From NCBI GenBank assembly GCA_028751875.1, contig CM054143.1, forward strand, positions 66,786,730-66,850,729: 64,000 nt of DNA. Reading direction: 5' to 3'. The stretch is from Rapana venosa (lineage: Eukaryota; Mollusca; Gastropoda; Neogastropoda; Muricidae). Of this stretch, positions 1 to 13,190 are shown piece after piece. The position numbers and the translations under genes were made by a program. Below the pieces are notes generated by a model that was not told the origin of the DNA, did not search any database, and worked only from the letters and a program-made list of their open reading frames with translations. Every line of letters starts with the position of its first letter. Positions within the stretch are counted from its first letter, which is position 1.

Positions 1-759
1 ACCAAAACGGGATGTGTCTGTATCTCTCAGGTCCGTTTTACCCGGATATGTTTTTGACAGGATATGTTGTGACAGGGAAACAAGTAAACAATTTACGTAT
101 CCCCAAAGCACACAATTCCACAGCAGCAGCACACTAATCTTATACCAGTGTCGCCATGCAAAATTTCCAAAAATCTTGCGGGAAAACCATGTGGAATAAC
201 AACAGAGGGCCTAGCCCCCCATCTGTAATCTGAAAAATCGATCCTGACATCACACCCAAACCCAAACATGGGGAAATTTTGAAGTGCAACTTTCAAGGCC
301 TTGCTGTCCTTTCAATTTTACTAGTGGGCACCAGCTGCACATCACCCCCACGACTCAAGACCATCACCCTGGAATCGCATGAGGGCTGCTGCTGCGAATA
401 ACAGGGCTGTTTGAAAAAGCTGTTTTGCAAAGGAGCTATGGGGGGGGGGGTCGTGAAGCAGTCACCTGGGATTGCGCTGACAGGAAGTGTCGGAGAAACG
501 TAAAACTGAGCGGCTGCTACTGGCGATTGGTGCTGGCTACTGGCGACTACTGTTTTCTGATTGCTGGGTGGTGGCGGGCAGACGTACCCCTTGTACACCC
601 AAAGGGTACGAAAAAACTTTTGCAAGGAGGGGCGGGAGAAGTCCTCTACATCAAGTTTTGGATGACATAAGTTTTGACAAAACAAGCAGCATCCTTCAAA
701 AAGGGGAAGCGGGGAACAAAAGGGGGGGTGGTTCTCATACCAACACTTACAAGGGGGGA
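1..759. other. No gene seen; left flank of satellite
   Basis: Mixed-composition sequence with no recognisable protein, RNA or transposon motif. Open frames on both strands here are extensions of the neighbouring satellite frames. A short G run lies near 438-449 and G-rich patches near 720. Confidence 0.6.
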
Positions 760-1665
760 TTTCTGCAACAAAGAAGGATTTCCCCATACCAAAAAAAGAT
801 TTCCATACCAAAAACGGGTTTCTCATACAAAAATGGATTTCTGCAAACCAAAGAAGGGTTTCTTCATACCAAAAAGATTTTCCCATACAAAGAAAGGGGT
901 TTCTCAACAAAAAACGATTTCCCCCAACCAAAGAACGGATTTCTCATACCAAAAATGGTTTCTGCATACAAAAAGGATTTCTCAACCAAAAATGGATTCT
1001 GCATATCAAAAAAGGGTTTTTCATACCAAAAAGGGTTTCTCAACCAAAGAACGGATTTCTATACCAAAGAATGGGTTTTTTGCATACCCAAAAAACGGGG
1101 TTTCTTTAAACCAAAGAATGGATTTCGCATACAAAAAACGATTTTTTTCAACCAAAGAAAGGATTTCTCATACAAAAAAACGGATTTCTCATACCCAAAA
1201 AATGGATTTTTTTGCATACAAAAAAAGGAATTTCTCATACCAAAAAATTTCTCATACCAAAGAAGATTTCTCATACAAAAAAGGGTTTCCATACAAAGAA
1301 CGGGTTTCTCAACCAAAAAAATGGATTTCTGCTATAAAAAGGGTTCTTCTACCAAAAAAGGGTTTTCATACAAAGAACATTTCTCATAACAAAGAAGGAT
1401 TTCTGCAACAAAAGAGGGTTTTTGCATACAAAAAACGGGTTTCTGATACCAAAAAATGGATTCGCATACCAAAAAACGGATTTCTCATACCAAAGAATGG
1501 TTTTGCAATCAAAAACGGATTTTTTGCATACCCAAAAAACGGATTTTTGCATACCAAAAAATGGGTTTTTTGCATATCAAAAAACGGATTTTCGCATACC
1601 AAAGAAGGATTTCTGCATACCAAAGAACGGTTCATCATCCAACCAAATATGGATTTCTCCAATTT
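760..1665. repeat. 21-22 bp satellite array (about 40 copies)
   Basis: The array repeats a unit close to GGATTTCTCATACCAAAAAAC, alternating GGATTT with CATACCAAA. The unit is 21 bp with one- or two-base changes in A and T runs. Because 21 is a multiple of three, long frames stay open on both strands and encode a Lys/Phe/Ser/Tyr-rich seven-residue repeat. These frames have no start context, domain or codon signal and should not be called genes. Copies differ mainly by homopolymer length, so some divergence may be sequencing error. Confidence 0.9.
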
Positions 1666-4600
1666 CAAGAATAAATTAGGGAACCGACTAAACACTTTAC
1701 ATGATCGATTTCTTCCAAAAAAATGGTTTCCTTTGTCATTCATGTGTGGTTTTTTTTTCTCTTTTTTTGTTTTGTTTGTTTAATGCTATTCACTAAAATG
1801 GGTAAAAAATTTAGACACCCCGCATTCATACCAAAGTACCTATTATTACACACTGCATCCTTTTCCTCTCTTTCCTCCCCTACACGCACCCCAACACACA
1901 CACATAATTTTTAAAAATTTTATATTTCAGCAACGACAAAATTTGCTAGACCCCATATAAAATTTCTTTGTTTTAGGGGCAAATTTCCTATGAAAACCTT
2001 AACCTCTCTTTTATACATGTAAAGAAAATTTTGGCAACAAAAAACAAATGGGGACTGAAAGTGGAAAAGAACACAACATGTTACTTTTTTTTAAATTTAA
2101 ATTTCCCAAAATTTTAATCTCATTTTATGATTAAATTCCCTCTTTCCCGTGGGAAAGGAAAACTGTTTTGATAATGTTTTCTAAAACTTTGAAGTATGCA
2201 TTTCTTAACTTGAAAAAATTTCATAAAGACGACAATAAAAGATTAGAACCAACACTTCATCTGTATTCAAGGCACCTTTGTTTTCCCAAAAATAAACAGC
2301 TCATTCGAAAAATTCCAAAATGAGGGGGGACCAGCAAAAAGTTATGCTAAAAGCCTCTGTTCAATAGAATAATCGGGAAATTTTATCTCAAATACAATAT
2401 CTTTCTTTTTTTACAATGCCATGACTTTAATGCCTTTAAACCTGCCTTTGAGTCAACACAAAACAAATTTAAACATAAACAGCAGTACAGACAAAAAATT
2501 AAAAGCCATAAAATGCAAATAATTCAAAAAAAAATAGAAAATGTTGTCCTAAATGAAAAGATTTTTGAATTTTTTAAAAGTTTACACATATGCACCCCTT
2601 TTGCCTTTTTCTAGTACAATCCATCATATACACTTTAAGTGTTAGAATAATTACTTTCTAAGTGACTTTTACATCAACGTGAGAAGATTTTGATCTTCTT
2701 TTTTTTTTTTTTTTCCCGGTTACGATGTCAAATTTAGCAAATAGTTTCCCAAGGAGGAAACTGAGGAACAACCCAAAAGGGAATTGTTGATATATCAAGC
2801 ATTTTCTTTCAAATGGCTAAAATTTTTGTTTTGGGCTGCAAAATAAAATTGCGTGCTCTTTGGGAAAATCAGTGTTTTGATTCATAAATATTTCCTCTTT
2901 TACTAAATTTGGAATAAAGATACTACGAACACTAATTGATACGCCATTTTTTCGCTGATCAAAAAGAGATAGAAAGGCTTCTTTAAATTTTTAGTGATTT
3001 GCATGAGCCAAAACCCCAAAGACTATCTTTTACTGCTTTACGCCCTAATTTTTAAAATTTTTTAAGTAATAATCTCACAGAAAAAAACCTTTTTGTCCTA
3101 TATTAATTTTAACGTACCAAGGACGACCCCGATGATAAGTGTTGTCTGACTTCATGCCTAGAACTTTTTATCTATAGAAAATTATCTTTCCTGCTTCATT
3201 ATCATTTGGGTTTATTGCATCTTCCCGTTCAACTTTTTAGTTTTAAAAAAACACCAAGAAAATTGACACTTTTTGTATTGAAAGCCCTTTCCTTCTAATT
3301 TTAGGGTTGGAATTTTAAAAGGGTTTTCACCTTATTGAAAACACAAGACACTTTTTTTTCTCTGATAATTTTAACTATTTTTTTTTTCTATAACACCGAA
3401 ATTTTTCTAATTTTTCCTATAATTTTTTTCAAACAAATTGATCACCTCTTTTTCGTGTTTTTTTCCCAACACATTTATCCAAATACAATATCATCGCATA
3501 CTGAACAACTTGTTAATAGATGATTGATCTACCGACAAAAAATTTTCAGATATTTTTATATAATAGCCAATTTTTAATACCAAGTATTTTAATTTATGTA
3601 GCAATTGATAGACAAACCTACTAGGCTTTCTTCACACAAAAAATGGGCAAAAAACTTTTTTGTTTGGGGAAAAAGTTTTTAATTTGATGTTTAGTTTAAC
3701 TAAGTGGTCAGAAGTACATCTCCCTTCGAAAACCACCTGATTTGTTGGGACACATTATTCTTTTCACAAAAAAAATATACCCTTATTAAATTTTTCCATT
3801 ACTTTACCACAGGAGAAGTAAACAATTGGCCTGTCTTCATCAATGACCGCAGTTTTTCCTTTCTTTAATTGGACTACAAACGACTCCCCCAGATTTTAGG
3901 AAGAGTGCCATTTATTCAACAGTTTTTGGAAAAAGAAAAATACCTTTTCCTTTTTAAAAACATAGAGCCAGCATTTGTAAGATAAACCATGACACCACAC
4001 CGTCTTTTTATGTGTAAATAATCTAAAGTTTTTCTCTAAAGGGGGGGTTAAATAATCACATATAAGCTGACAATTGTTTGATTATTTGCTTTTTCAATTC
4101 ATATTATTGTATTTTTAAGATGAACTATTACTGAGAACATTGTAACAAATGCTTGCTTTTTAAATTATTTTGGGAAATCTATTATTTCAAATTTGATTGG
4201 ATTGTGGGAACTAAATCCTTTTTTTTATTTCAGTAACTTTTTTTCCAAACTTTAGAAACCCTTTGGATTCGATACTCATTTATATAGAATTTTTCCCAAA
4301 TACTTTTTTTTGCCTGAGCTTTTTGGTTTTTTTACTTTGAGTTTTATCATACTTCATACAAAAAAATTTTTTCTTCTATTGATTTTTAACCATATTTTAA
4401 ATCGTTCTTTGTAGGGTTTTTACTGCATCCCACATTTTAGTCCACGATCTTTTCCCCGAATCTTTCCAATCTTGTTGTTTTTTGCTTTTTTTCTTCTCTA
4501 AACCTAAAAGGATGATGTTTCCCTTCAAAAAGAGGGCCCTTACTCAAAGGGGGAAGTTCACCCCCGCGCCACACACAACCACACACACACACACACACCA

Positions 4601-5660
4601 CACACACACACACACACCGTCTGATAAAAATTTGGGGGAAGATTTTAAAAAAGAAGAACTAACAAAAGTAAATAATCAAGAGCATAAACAAAACAAAAAA
4701 GCAAGAGATACAAAAATTACCTCCACTTTGCAATTTAAAAAAAGGGTTTTGGGGGAAACATGTCCAGCATGAAAATACAAGTTACATTCCATAAAACACG
4801 TACGGAAAATGATGATTTTCTGACAGAGGTAGGAATTTTTTAGAAATTTAGATTTCACAGCTTACACCATTAAACTTGACAGGGGCAAGATAATGCTGAG
4901 GACAAAGCAGCTTGCCGAAAGGGAAATTTCATCCCCTAGAAAAAACCCACACCTCAGAAAAACTTGTGCAGAAAACAAGGACATTTGTTTAAGGGGGGCC
5001 CGGGTAGATAGGGGGGCCTAGCTGTCCTTTTCAAGATCGAATTTCATTTATTGTAATGAGGGGCATCTGATAGTGCCTGACCCTTTCACACACACCCACA
5101 CACGCCGCCCACACACCCCCACTCAAAACCACACCAACACACACAAACACCCACCCCAAAAAGCGCGCGCGGCCGCACAAAACAACACACAAATAAAGTT
5201 ATAACATTGACAATCCAGGAAAATACTTCATTCCACAACAATATTTTAACTAAAAACTATGAACTTTCTTTAATGTCAAGCCAATAAATCTTTGACGATT
5301 TGAAGGCAAAAAAAAAACAATTCTAGAACAGGGACAAGCCCAAGTTTGAGCCCAAAAAAACTCGCAGTCGTTATTTTGAAACCTGCATACAAACACATTG
5401 GTATTGAAAAAGTGTTTCCCCCCCTTTTTTTTAAAAAGGCAAAATATCCTGTCCATAAATCGGTGACTCTCTCCCTTCAAATTACGGCCCAAATTTCAAT
5501 TCCTCTGTACTATCAAACCCCTTTTAAAAACACTACAAACACCCCTAAATCTTACTTTATAAAAAACAGTCTATTGCACGAGGCAACAGGTTTCGAAAAA
5601 ACTATTCCGCACACGCTCAACCAACCACTGACAGTCTCCTACACAATATAAATACAATAA
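1666..5660. other. AT-rich tract with no gene recognised
   Basis: About 4 kb of AT-rich DNA dense in runs of three to eight identical bases. No frame longer than about 100 residues and no conserved motif on either strand. It contains a CA tract at about 4577-4617 and a CA/CCCA-rich patch at about 5088-5165. The homopolymer texture suggests poor consensus quality, so decayed elements could be hidden here. Confidence 0.55.
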
Positions 5661-5664
5661 TTTT

Positions 5665-6565
5665 AACGGCCTACTTTTTTTTGATTTTGAAAAGCATTTG
5701 ATGTGATAAAACCATCTTTTTTTATTGCGAAAATTTTGATTGTACAAACGCCACCTGAATTACCCAAACTACTGAAAATTCGTCAATAGGCACCTTGTAC
5801 GTAACAATCACATCAGAACTCTACCCATTAATAGGTTTACCACAAGGCTCGTATTGGGACCCCTTTTTTTCATTTCTATGAAATGATTTACCCTGTTTTT
5901 TTAAATTTGAAATGTGAAATTTTGCTGACGATACCATCTCTTTTGTAGTGTTTCAGCCCCCACAGTTTACTCGAAAACTTCAATACAGTTTTGACAGTTT
6001 TGATTTTGGACTAAATAAACCACACCTTTAAAATCAAAAAAAAACAAAGTTTTTATTACGACCACAAACAAAAAAGGAAAAAAAATGAACATAGGTTTGA
6101 ACCCTTTTTATTGGATAACGAATATTTGAAAAATTGACTCTCAAAAAAATTTTAGGTTTTTACCATTGACAAAAAATACTTTGAGACACATAATTCACTA
6201 GGAATTGCCTACTCACGGGCACTCCAATTATCCAAAAAAAACATTTTCAAAAACATTCTCAAAAACATTTTTTTGGGGTCACATCTACCCAAACATTGAT
6301 AGCTCAACTATTTTGGGGAAACCCCCGGAACAAATTGAAATTCATTACCTTTTAAAAAGCAAAAACGTATTGTTAAAAAAAAACACCATGACAATTGAGG
6401 ATATAACAAAAAAATTTCCTACATTTCGAACCGACTTTTTTTCAAAAAAGTTGTGTTATGCAAAAAGTTGTTTTAATCAAAAAAGCACCTCCGAAGAAAA
6501 CCAAATCTTTCAAGTTAACCAACATAGACACAACCATTTGCTAACTTTCCAAACCCAGAAATAAA
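5665..6565 (+). pseudogene. Decayed non-LTR reverse transcriptase fragment (Jockey/CR1-like)
   Basis: Several RT landmarks can be read across frames in the right order. A DFEKAFD-like motif A lies at about 5681-5708. A GLPQGS motif B is at about 5834-5851, followed by a DPFFSFL-like stretch and NDLP. An ADDT catalytic motif C sits at about 5924-5935. Further on, an LGFTID-like block is followed by an SLGIAYSRA-like stretch, as in the post-RT region of Jockey/CR1 proteins. Frameshifts are frequent and coincide with A or T runs. No endonuclease or 3' tail could be placed. The clade is inferred from the NDLP/ADDT pattern only. Confidence 0.7.
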
Positions 6566-7454
6566 CCCCTTAAATCGAGCCCTTGATTCAGGCAGTAACA
6601 ATGGGAAAAAACTCCCCCCCAAAATTTTAAAAGGATTAAAAGCAAAATCAGTATAAAACAATATAAAAAATATTTAAATGAATAAAAGTCAGAACCGACT
6701 TTTAAACTTAAAAGAGTGATTTAGGATCCTGACATTATTCTTTTTATTTAAAAAAACTATGACCCGGGTTTTTTAAAATTAGATACATTGTAAGCAATCT
6801 AATCAAAATATGGTGAATGAATCAACCCCAAACGCTTTAATCTGGTGTGTTGTTTTGGGTGTGTGGTACAAGGTTAGGGGTGGGTTGTTTAATGGTTCGG
6901 TTTTTTTTTTTTTTACTTTTTGTTTTTTTTGGCCTTTTTACGTTTTTTTGTTACCAAAATAGCTGATTTTTAATTTTGTCGCTGTTTTTTTCTTTTTTAT
7001 TGATTAATGAGCTAAATTTTTAAGCTGAGTTAGTACTGCTGGAATTTTTTCTTTGATGGGGGATTTAAATTTTTCTGCCTCAAATCAAAAAAACACATTA
7101 CTGCGTGTATATGGGGTGTGAGGGAGGGGGTTGGAAGGGAAGCAGTTGGTTTTTTCTTTTTTGTTGTTTTTGTGTTTTGTCTTCTTTGTTTTGGTTTGGT
7201 TTTTCGTTGTTGCTTGTTTGTTTGTATTATGATGGATTTTTTTTCAAGATTTTTTAATTATTTGAACTGTATGGTTTAATATTTTTCTGGGTTTTTTTGT
7301 TTTGCTTTTAATTCCATATATCATATGTTATTGTCTTTTCTTCTTTGATTCGTATATTTTTACCATAGATTAGGTTTTTTTAATTCTATGTCTGCTATAC
7401 TTTATCTTTTTTTCTTTTTTTTTTTAGATAGATGGCTTGACGAAAAAAAGCAAA
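6566..7454. other. AT-rich tract with no gene recognised
   Basis: T-rich, homopolymer-heavy sequence with no recognisable coding motif on either strand. It probably includes the 3' UTR of the preceding RT fragment, but no tail could be defined. Confidence 0.5.
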
Positions 7455-7512
7455 TGCACGCTTATTCAATGTCCCATCTGAAATATAAAAGTTTGACTTT
7501 GACTTTGACTTC
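7455..7512 (+). mobile_element. 3' end of an element with (TTTGAC)n tail
   Basis: A block reading CAATGTCCCATCTGAAAT is followed by three perfect TTTGAC units at 7492-7509. The same block, ending in TTGACxxTGACTTTGAC-type repeats, recurs twice near 21413-21532. A shared 3' block with a hexamer tail is typical of non-LTR or SINE 3' ends. The parent coding region is not present here. Confidence 0.5.
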
Positions 7513-7590
7513 ACACACACACAACACACACACAAAACACCCCACACACACACACCCCACCCCACACAACACACACCACCACACATATTC
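7513..7590. repeat. (CA)n-rich microsatellite
   Basis: CA repeats interrupted by CCC and AAAC, directly after the TTTGAC tail. Confidence 0.85.
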
Positions 7591-7855
7591 TGCTTTGCAG
7601 GGCAACAAAGAAGTCCAAAGACTACTGTACTAGCTTGTGCGGTAAGGACACGGACAATGGCTGTGACACTGACAGTGGTGCAGTGTGAGATAACGTAACA
7701 CCCACTAACAAATCACAAAGAGCTGAACAACCTGGCCCCCAAAATCTTTGAAAGTCGACATCATCTGGGACAACCTAATTTTAAAACATCTGATGGGATG
7801 GACTTGAACCCACCATATCACATAATATTCTTCATACTCCGTTAATTGAGAAGAA

Positions 7856-8225
7856 ATGAGAGAGAGAAGGGGAGAGAGGAGAGAGGGAGAGAGAGGGGAT
7901 GAGAGGAGTTTTGTGTGTGTTGTTTGTGTGTGTGCTTGTGTGGTTGGTATGTGTGTGTGCTTGTGTGTGTGTGTGAGTAGGTATGTGTGTGTGCTTGTTT
8001 GTGTGTGTACTTGTGTGTGTGTGAGTAGGTATGTGTGTTGCTTGTTTGTGTGTGTACTTGTGTTTTGTGTGAGAGGTATGTGTGTGTGCTTGTTTGTGTG
8101 TGTACTTGTGTGTGTGTGAGTAGGTATGTGTGGTGTGCTTGTTGTGTGTGTACTTGTGTTGGGGTGAGTAGGTATGTTGGTGTGTGCTTGTTGTGTGTGT
8201 ACTTGTGTGTGTGTGTGTGTGGTAG
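7856..8225. repeat. GA tract and 48-bp TG-rich minisatellite
   Basis: A GAGAGGG-rich patch (7857-7905) runs into about six copies of a unit of about 48 bp. Each unit holds GAGTAGGTATGTGTG, then TGTGCTTGTTTGTG and TGTACTTGTG. GAGTAGG landmarks fall at about 7975, 8023, 8071, 8118 and 8166. Open frames on both strands result from the unit being a multiple of three. Confidence 0.88.
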
Positions 8226-8998
8226 GTTTTTGTTTTTGCATGTAATCAGCTCTGTAGGTTAAAGACCAGTGAAGGTAGCAGGCAGCCAGACAGCCCGCAG
8301 TGGAGGATGACCCCCAAGACAACATGATGACAGAACTAGTGCACACCCCCTGTCACCCCTCACCCCCCCGCCCCACCCATCAGCACAGGTACAGGTTTCC
8401 AGAACTGCAGGCCAGTGTCTGGGGAGGCAGGGACTGCGTGCTGACCTACCTTCCAGCCAGGCACGGGGAGGAACGTCGACTTTTCCCAGAAGAAGGAGAA
8501 GGAAAGAAACATCATAACATAAGTATCCCAAAACTTACCTGGGTTTACCGGGTGAGGAAAAAGCTAGGGAGTTAGTTACTCCAGGTGGGAAAAACCCACT
8601 GAACAAGCGTTGAAATCCTCAGGTGTCCTTTCATTTGTTAAGATCAATGGGTAGTCCGTTATTGATGGTGATTATCATACCTGCTATCGATTAGATTAGC
8701 CTCAGTTGGGGCAACTAGCTAGGCGACTTGGTGTGAGAGAGGGTCTGCTGGCATGACTGTGTTGCTAGAGCAGTGCACCTCAGAGAGAAAGATCCCGCTT
8801 CCCTTCCTCCTCCTCCTCCCTCCCCTCCGCTCGGCAAGGCGACAGTCAAGCCACACACGCCCTGCCCACACTGCTGCCTGCTGTCTCTATGGTCGCTGTG
8901 GACTTTTTATGCAGGCCTGGCTGCCAAAAGTGTCGCCCACACCCCATACTACTGAACCAGTCTCCTACCTTGCCTTTAGTTGTCAGTAATAATGATAA
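8226..8998. other. No gene recognised
   Basis: Balanced-composition sequence with short open frames on both strands but no known domain, splice-flanked exon or transposon motif that could be defended. A C-rich patch lies at about 8346-8385. This is one of the few non-repetitive stretches in the window. Confidence 0.45.
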
Positions 8999-9230
8999 TA
9001 ATAATAATGTATGGAATTTATATAGCGCTGAATCTTGTAAAGCAACAAGTCAAAGCGCTCAGTGCAGGGCGGCAGGGCAGTAGTCCCTATGGGAAAGAAT
9101 AATAATAATAATAATAATAATGTATGGAATTTATATAGCGCTGAATCTTGTAAAGCAACAAATCAAAGCGCTCAGAATGGGGTGGGTTGTAGACTATGGG
9201 AAAGAATGGAATGAGTTTAGGGGTGATGTT
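8985..9230 (-). mobile_element. Tandemly duplicated L2/CR1-type 3' end
   Basis: Two copies of a 3'-end module start at 9008 and 9120, a 112-bp spacing. Each reads (ATA)n, then TGTATGGAATTTATATAGCG, CTGAATCTTGTAAAGCAACA and TCAAAGCGCTC, and ends near TATGGGAAAGAAT. The AT-trinucleotide tail is on the left, so the parent element lies on the minus strand. The same core occurs at 21185, 22740, 25480, 26640, 35225 and 50815. Confidence 0.75.
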
Positions 9231-9510
9231 CGCTGCTGTCACAGTCATCGCTGTCGTCTTACCGTATATGTTCTCCTTGTCTGTCTTTCTGCCTGTTTGT
9301 CTCTTTCTGTCTCTGTAGGTTTGCCTCCCCCCCCCCCCCCCCTGTCTCTCTCTAGATTGTCAGAGGATAGTGCACAGCTCATTTTGTTGTATGTAACCAA
9401 ATAGTCATCAGAAGTGATACAGGCACATTGAAAGCACAGCTGGCTAATTCCTGTGTTGTTCAAGGCTTCTCACTTCACACCCCTTTTCATCGATATTGAT
9501 GACCCCTCCC

Positions 9511-9545
<35 letters not shown>

Positions 9546-10720
9546 AAAAAGCACAGGAGATCTCATTGGTTTGGCGTTGGGTGTGGAAGAGCAAAACAAG
9601 GGACCATAAATTCCTGAAGGCTTGTGTCCATTGACCTGTCAAGACTGCTAGATGGAGGAAAGGAAGTGTGACGGTCATGTAGAAAATGATCCAGTCTGTG
9701 TTGTGGCAATGCCTTGAGACAGCTGAACCTACTATACTTGCTTTACGGTCCACATTTTAATCATGCTCTAGAAATATCATTCAACCCTGTCTCCCAACTA
9801 CCTATGTGTGCACATTCTCTATCAGCAGCACTGAACCTTTCACGTGAAATAATACCCTTCCTTATCTTTAAAACTGTACATGCTTTAGTTTGATTCAAAG
9901 CGCTTCTAATTTTAAGTCAATCAGCATGCACAATTGATTGAATGTCTGTACACTCAATGTTGACTAACCTTTGTATTGCTTAACATTTCTCTTCCTGCTC
10001 CAACTAATCTTCGGTTTTTGTCTGTTGTAGGACTGTTAGTTTGCTTGTTTTCATGTTGACTGTTCGGTGCAGTACGACTGTTTATCCGTTTGTTTTTTGT
10101 TGTTTTTTTGTTCTTTCATGCATCCTTTGTGTTTTTTTTTAAATGTCTGACCTTGTGGTAATCCTTTTTTCATCGTTTACTTTTTCATGGCTTTATTCTG
10201 GATTCAAACTTTATTTTGGAATTTTCCAACAAATTGGTATTATGCATTATGTGACCTTTGGGAATCTAGTTTTTTAATTCTTATTTGTACTTTTGGGATG
10301 CTTTTATTTTTGCCATATATTCCTGTTTCTTCTTTGGTATGGAACCTATTTTGCCATAGAAGTTGTTGTTGTGTTGGCAAAAAACTACATGTGTATGCGG
10401 TAGTGTTAAAGTTATCTGCTTGCGTTTAAAATTATTATGAATCCCTATTTCCAGAGGAATTTTTCTGTCGCATGTTGGTTGTTTCACGCTTAAAAGAGAC
10501 TGGAAAGTTTGAAGGTTGGTACTTTTCAATTTCAAACACCCCACCTTCGAATTTACTGAAATCCCAAGTTTTTTCCATTATGGAAAGATGTGTGGAATAT
10601 CAAAAATTTTGTGCCAACCAAAAAAAATTGCGGTATCTTTGTATTCTACCGGAAATGTTATCCTATTCAATTATAAAACCAATGGACGCCCCAAACCCCA
10701 CCTTCCAAATGAATATAATT
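9231..10720. other. No gene recognised; short simple repeats
   Basis: Includes a C run at about 9327-9344 and a (CT)n tract at about 9515-9542. Otherwise it is AT-leaning sequence without conserved motifs. 10100-10700 becomes T-rich and noisy. 10722-10735 carries the CAT-type tail of the following RTE copy. Confidence 0.5.
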
Positions 10721-10721
10721 C

Positions 10722-12430
10722 CCACATCATCATTCATCTATCCGGTGCCCTTGCGTCGTTAAGGAGACACGAAAGACATGCAGGGTTAAGCCTCCTCCAT
10801 CCATCTCGGTCCCCCGGCTCTCGAAAGTAGTGCCGAGTCATTCATCGGGCCCATTCTGATGTTGTCCATCCATGACTTGTTCTGTCTCCCCTCTTTCTGC
10901 CACCTTCGATGTTCCCTGCAGTACTGTTTTTGCAGATGTTTTGCGGGTGACGTGGCCAACATGTCAGCTTTTTCTTCTTGACGATGGTGAGAAGGGGTTT
11001 CCTGTGGACCTAAACAGCCGTGTTATTTGACTCTTAAAAAAATTTCCATTGGTCTTTCGTTTCTCCGGGATATGCCCAGCATTTTCTATGGCATTTGTTT
11101 CAAAGGGACTGGATTCCCTTTGCTTAGTTTCAGCAGTAAATGTCCAGGTTTCACTCCGTACGCAGATATTGAATTGGGGTTTTGTAGAGCCTTTATTTGA
11201 TTGGAAAACTGATCTCTTTACTTTCCATAGGTGGTGAGTTTTGTCATGGAAGATTTTTGCCATAGCTGTCGATTTTTGACTTCTGTCGTTGATCGCCCGT
11301 CCTTTGTGAGTGTAGCGCCAGGTATTTTAAAAGCGTCTCCCTCTCCATTGTGGCCGTTCATGTAAATTTTAGCAGTGCGTTGCTCGTGCGTTCAAAGTAC
11401 TTACTTTTCTCGAGTCACCTCCATCCATATCTCCAGCTCTGTTCTAAAGTCTGGTTCGTAAGATCTTGCATTTGCCCCCTGATCTGTGGGTTTACTGTTC
11501 CAAGGAATTAGAGTGTTCATGAGGTCCTCCAAAGCTTCCAGCAGTTAAAGGCGGGAGTCGGCAAATCCTTGTGGACCCATGAGATTTTAAAGTAGTCTCC
11601 GACCTAATTGTTCAGAGACTTACCAAGGACTGGAGAGTAAAGTCCCCTTGAATGGTTTCCACTAGTTTTTAAACATTTGAGCTCCACAGGCTTCGGGGAA
11701 AACAACTCTGTAAAGTTTTGAATTTCGATGAATTTTTAAAAGGGTCTTCGTGTTTGTTTTTCTGGATGTGTTTAAAACTGTCCATTCTTCCTGCCTAACC
11801 ATTTTTGTCCCTCCCAGGCCTTCTGCCTTACTCTTGAAGCCTTCTTGAGCGATGAATTTTTGTTGGGAAATCTTCTTGGGGTGTTGATGATGTTTTTCCT
11901 TTCCGGTTGGGGCCCAGTTTAAAAATCTGTTCGATTGTGTCTGTGTGAACCCATGCTTGTTCTCTGAAGGTCTTCTTCCCGGGGCCTCCTTTTTATTAAA
12001 ATTTTGGGATGGTTTTCCCCTTTTGTATGGGGTTTTGGGCATATTTTGGATTGGGCAAATTCCCCTTTTGGCAGGGTTTTGGGGTGTTTGTAATTTTTGT
12101 TGGCCCCCTGTTCTGCCCCAAATTTCTGGAAGTTTTAGCTGTTAATGTGTGAATGTTTGAAATTTTTTGAGAGTCTTCGGTAATTTTTACTGTTGCCCAC
12201 TTTCTCTTTTTAACTCATGGTCCTTCCACTTCTTCTCAGTTTAACATTACTCTGTTTGTTGGCCTTCCCTATTCTTAGTGAAGCCTGGGTTGGATTGGTA
12301 GTTGTTTTTTCTTTCCCACCTTTTATGCAGAGGTAGTTTTTGAGTTTCCATGCGGGTTTTTTTTGACTGAGATTTGGTTTTGGAAGTTGTTTTGGGTGAG
12401 TGTTATTCAGGGTTTCCGATGCCATTTAGT
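10722..12430 (-). pseudogene. Decayed RTE-type retrotransposon, copy 1 (RTE-c family)
   Basis: Reading the minus strand from the CATCATCATT tail, this copy matches the 3' half of the same family at 37,900 and 47,430 almost landmark by landmark. It has the C-terminal arginine/tryptophan-rich tail with a DNMR-like stretch near 10855-10880, a K-rich block, and the post-RT segment near 11040-11470. Further on, AAACATTTGAGCTCCACAGG (11670-11690) pairs with the later copy's motif A region, and AAATCTGTTCGATTGTG at about 11921-11937 encodes the EQIFN block. Frame is lost throughout. The endonuclease is not recognisable and the right end is approximate. Confidence 0.75.
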
Positions 12431-13190
12431 TGCCCCAATTTCTTTTTTTCGAGTCATATAAGGGGGTTCATGTATTTTTCTCGGCCTTCTTTTTGATCCC
12501 AACAAGTGTTGTGGCCTCCCGGTATTTTTTGGGGTTCTGGTTGGTTTATGCTTTTGAACCCCGGGGTTTTAAGATTCATTTGTTATGGTTTTACCTTGGC
12601 GACCGGTTGTCCTCCTTGCTGTTTTGGGATTGGGTATTAAAGGTGTTGGTGGGAGGCCCAGAGCTTGCCCCTCGGGGTTTTGCCGCAAAACCCCCTTTTC
12701 CCGGGCCAATTGGTTTGGAAGATCTCCTCACTCTGGTTTTTCCCTTTGTAACCGTCAAAACGGGGGTTTGATTTTGTTTTTTATAAGTTATTTTAAAAAG
12801 AAAATTTTTATTATTATTTTTAAAGGGTTTTTGTTTTTTGTGTTTTTTGAACGGCGATGTTTAAGACAATCATATTTTATATCTTGCCGTTCGATTAAAG
12901 GGGTTCCTTACTTTTGATAGGGGGTTATTCAAGGAAAAATTGGGGGCCAGGCAACTCCAAAACAAGAGGATTCCCCCCGTCGGGCCAAACTCATTCCCAA
13001 AACCTACCAACTCTACCTACCGCCATTTTTAAATCCAACCTTTTTTGTGAAACCCCCCTTTAAATGTATCCCTATCCAACCTAAAACCCTTTTGATCCTA
13101 TATATATCTATTATTATTAAAATATATTATATAAAATATTATTAATATATACTATATATATATATCACCACAATGTTTTTGTTTATATGT
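12431..13190. other. Noisy sequence with AT palindromic patch; no gene
   Basis: GT-rich, homopolymer-laden sequence that may continue the RTE copy towards its 5' end, although no motif could be confirmed. 13,095-13,170 is a TA-rich patch of alternating TATATA and ATTATT able to fold on itself. Confidence 0.45.

Noticed and set aside
760..1665. CRISPR-like regular array
   Set aside because: No distinct spacers; units are contiguous and degenerate, and the DNA is eukaryotic.
674..1783. 369-codon open frame on the plus strand, and long frames on the minus strand
   Set aside because: Entirely translated 21-bp satellite, open on both strands, with no non-repeat domain.
8259..8575. Possible exon in overlapping frames on both strands
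   Set aside because: GC-richer unique DNA, but no splice-flanked conserved domain and the frames conflict.
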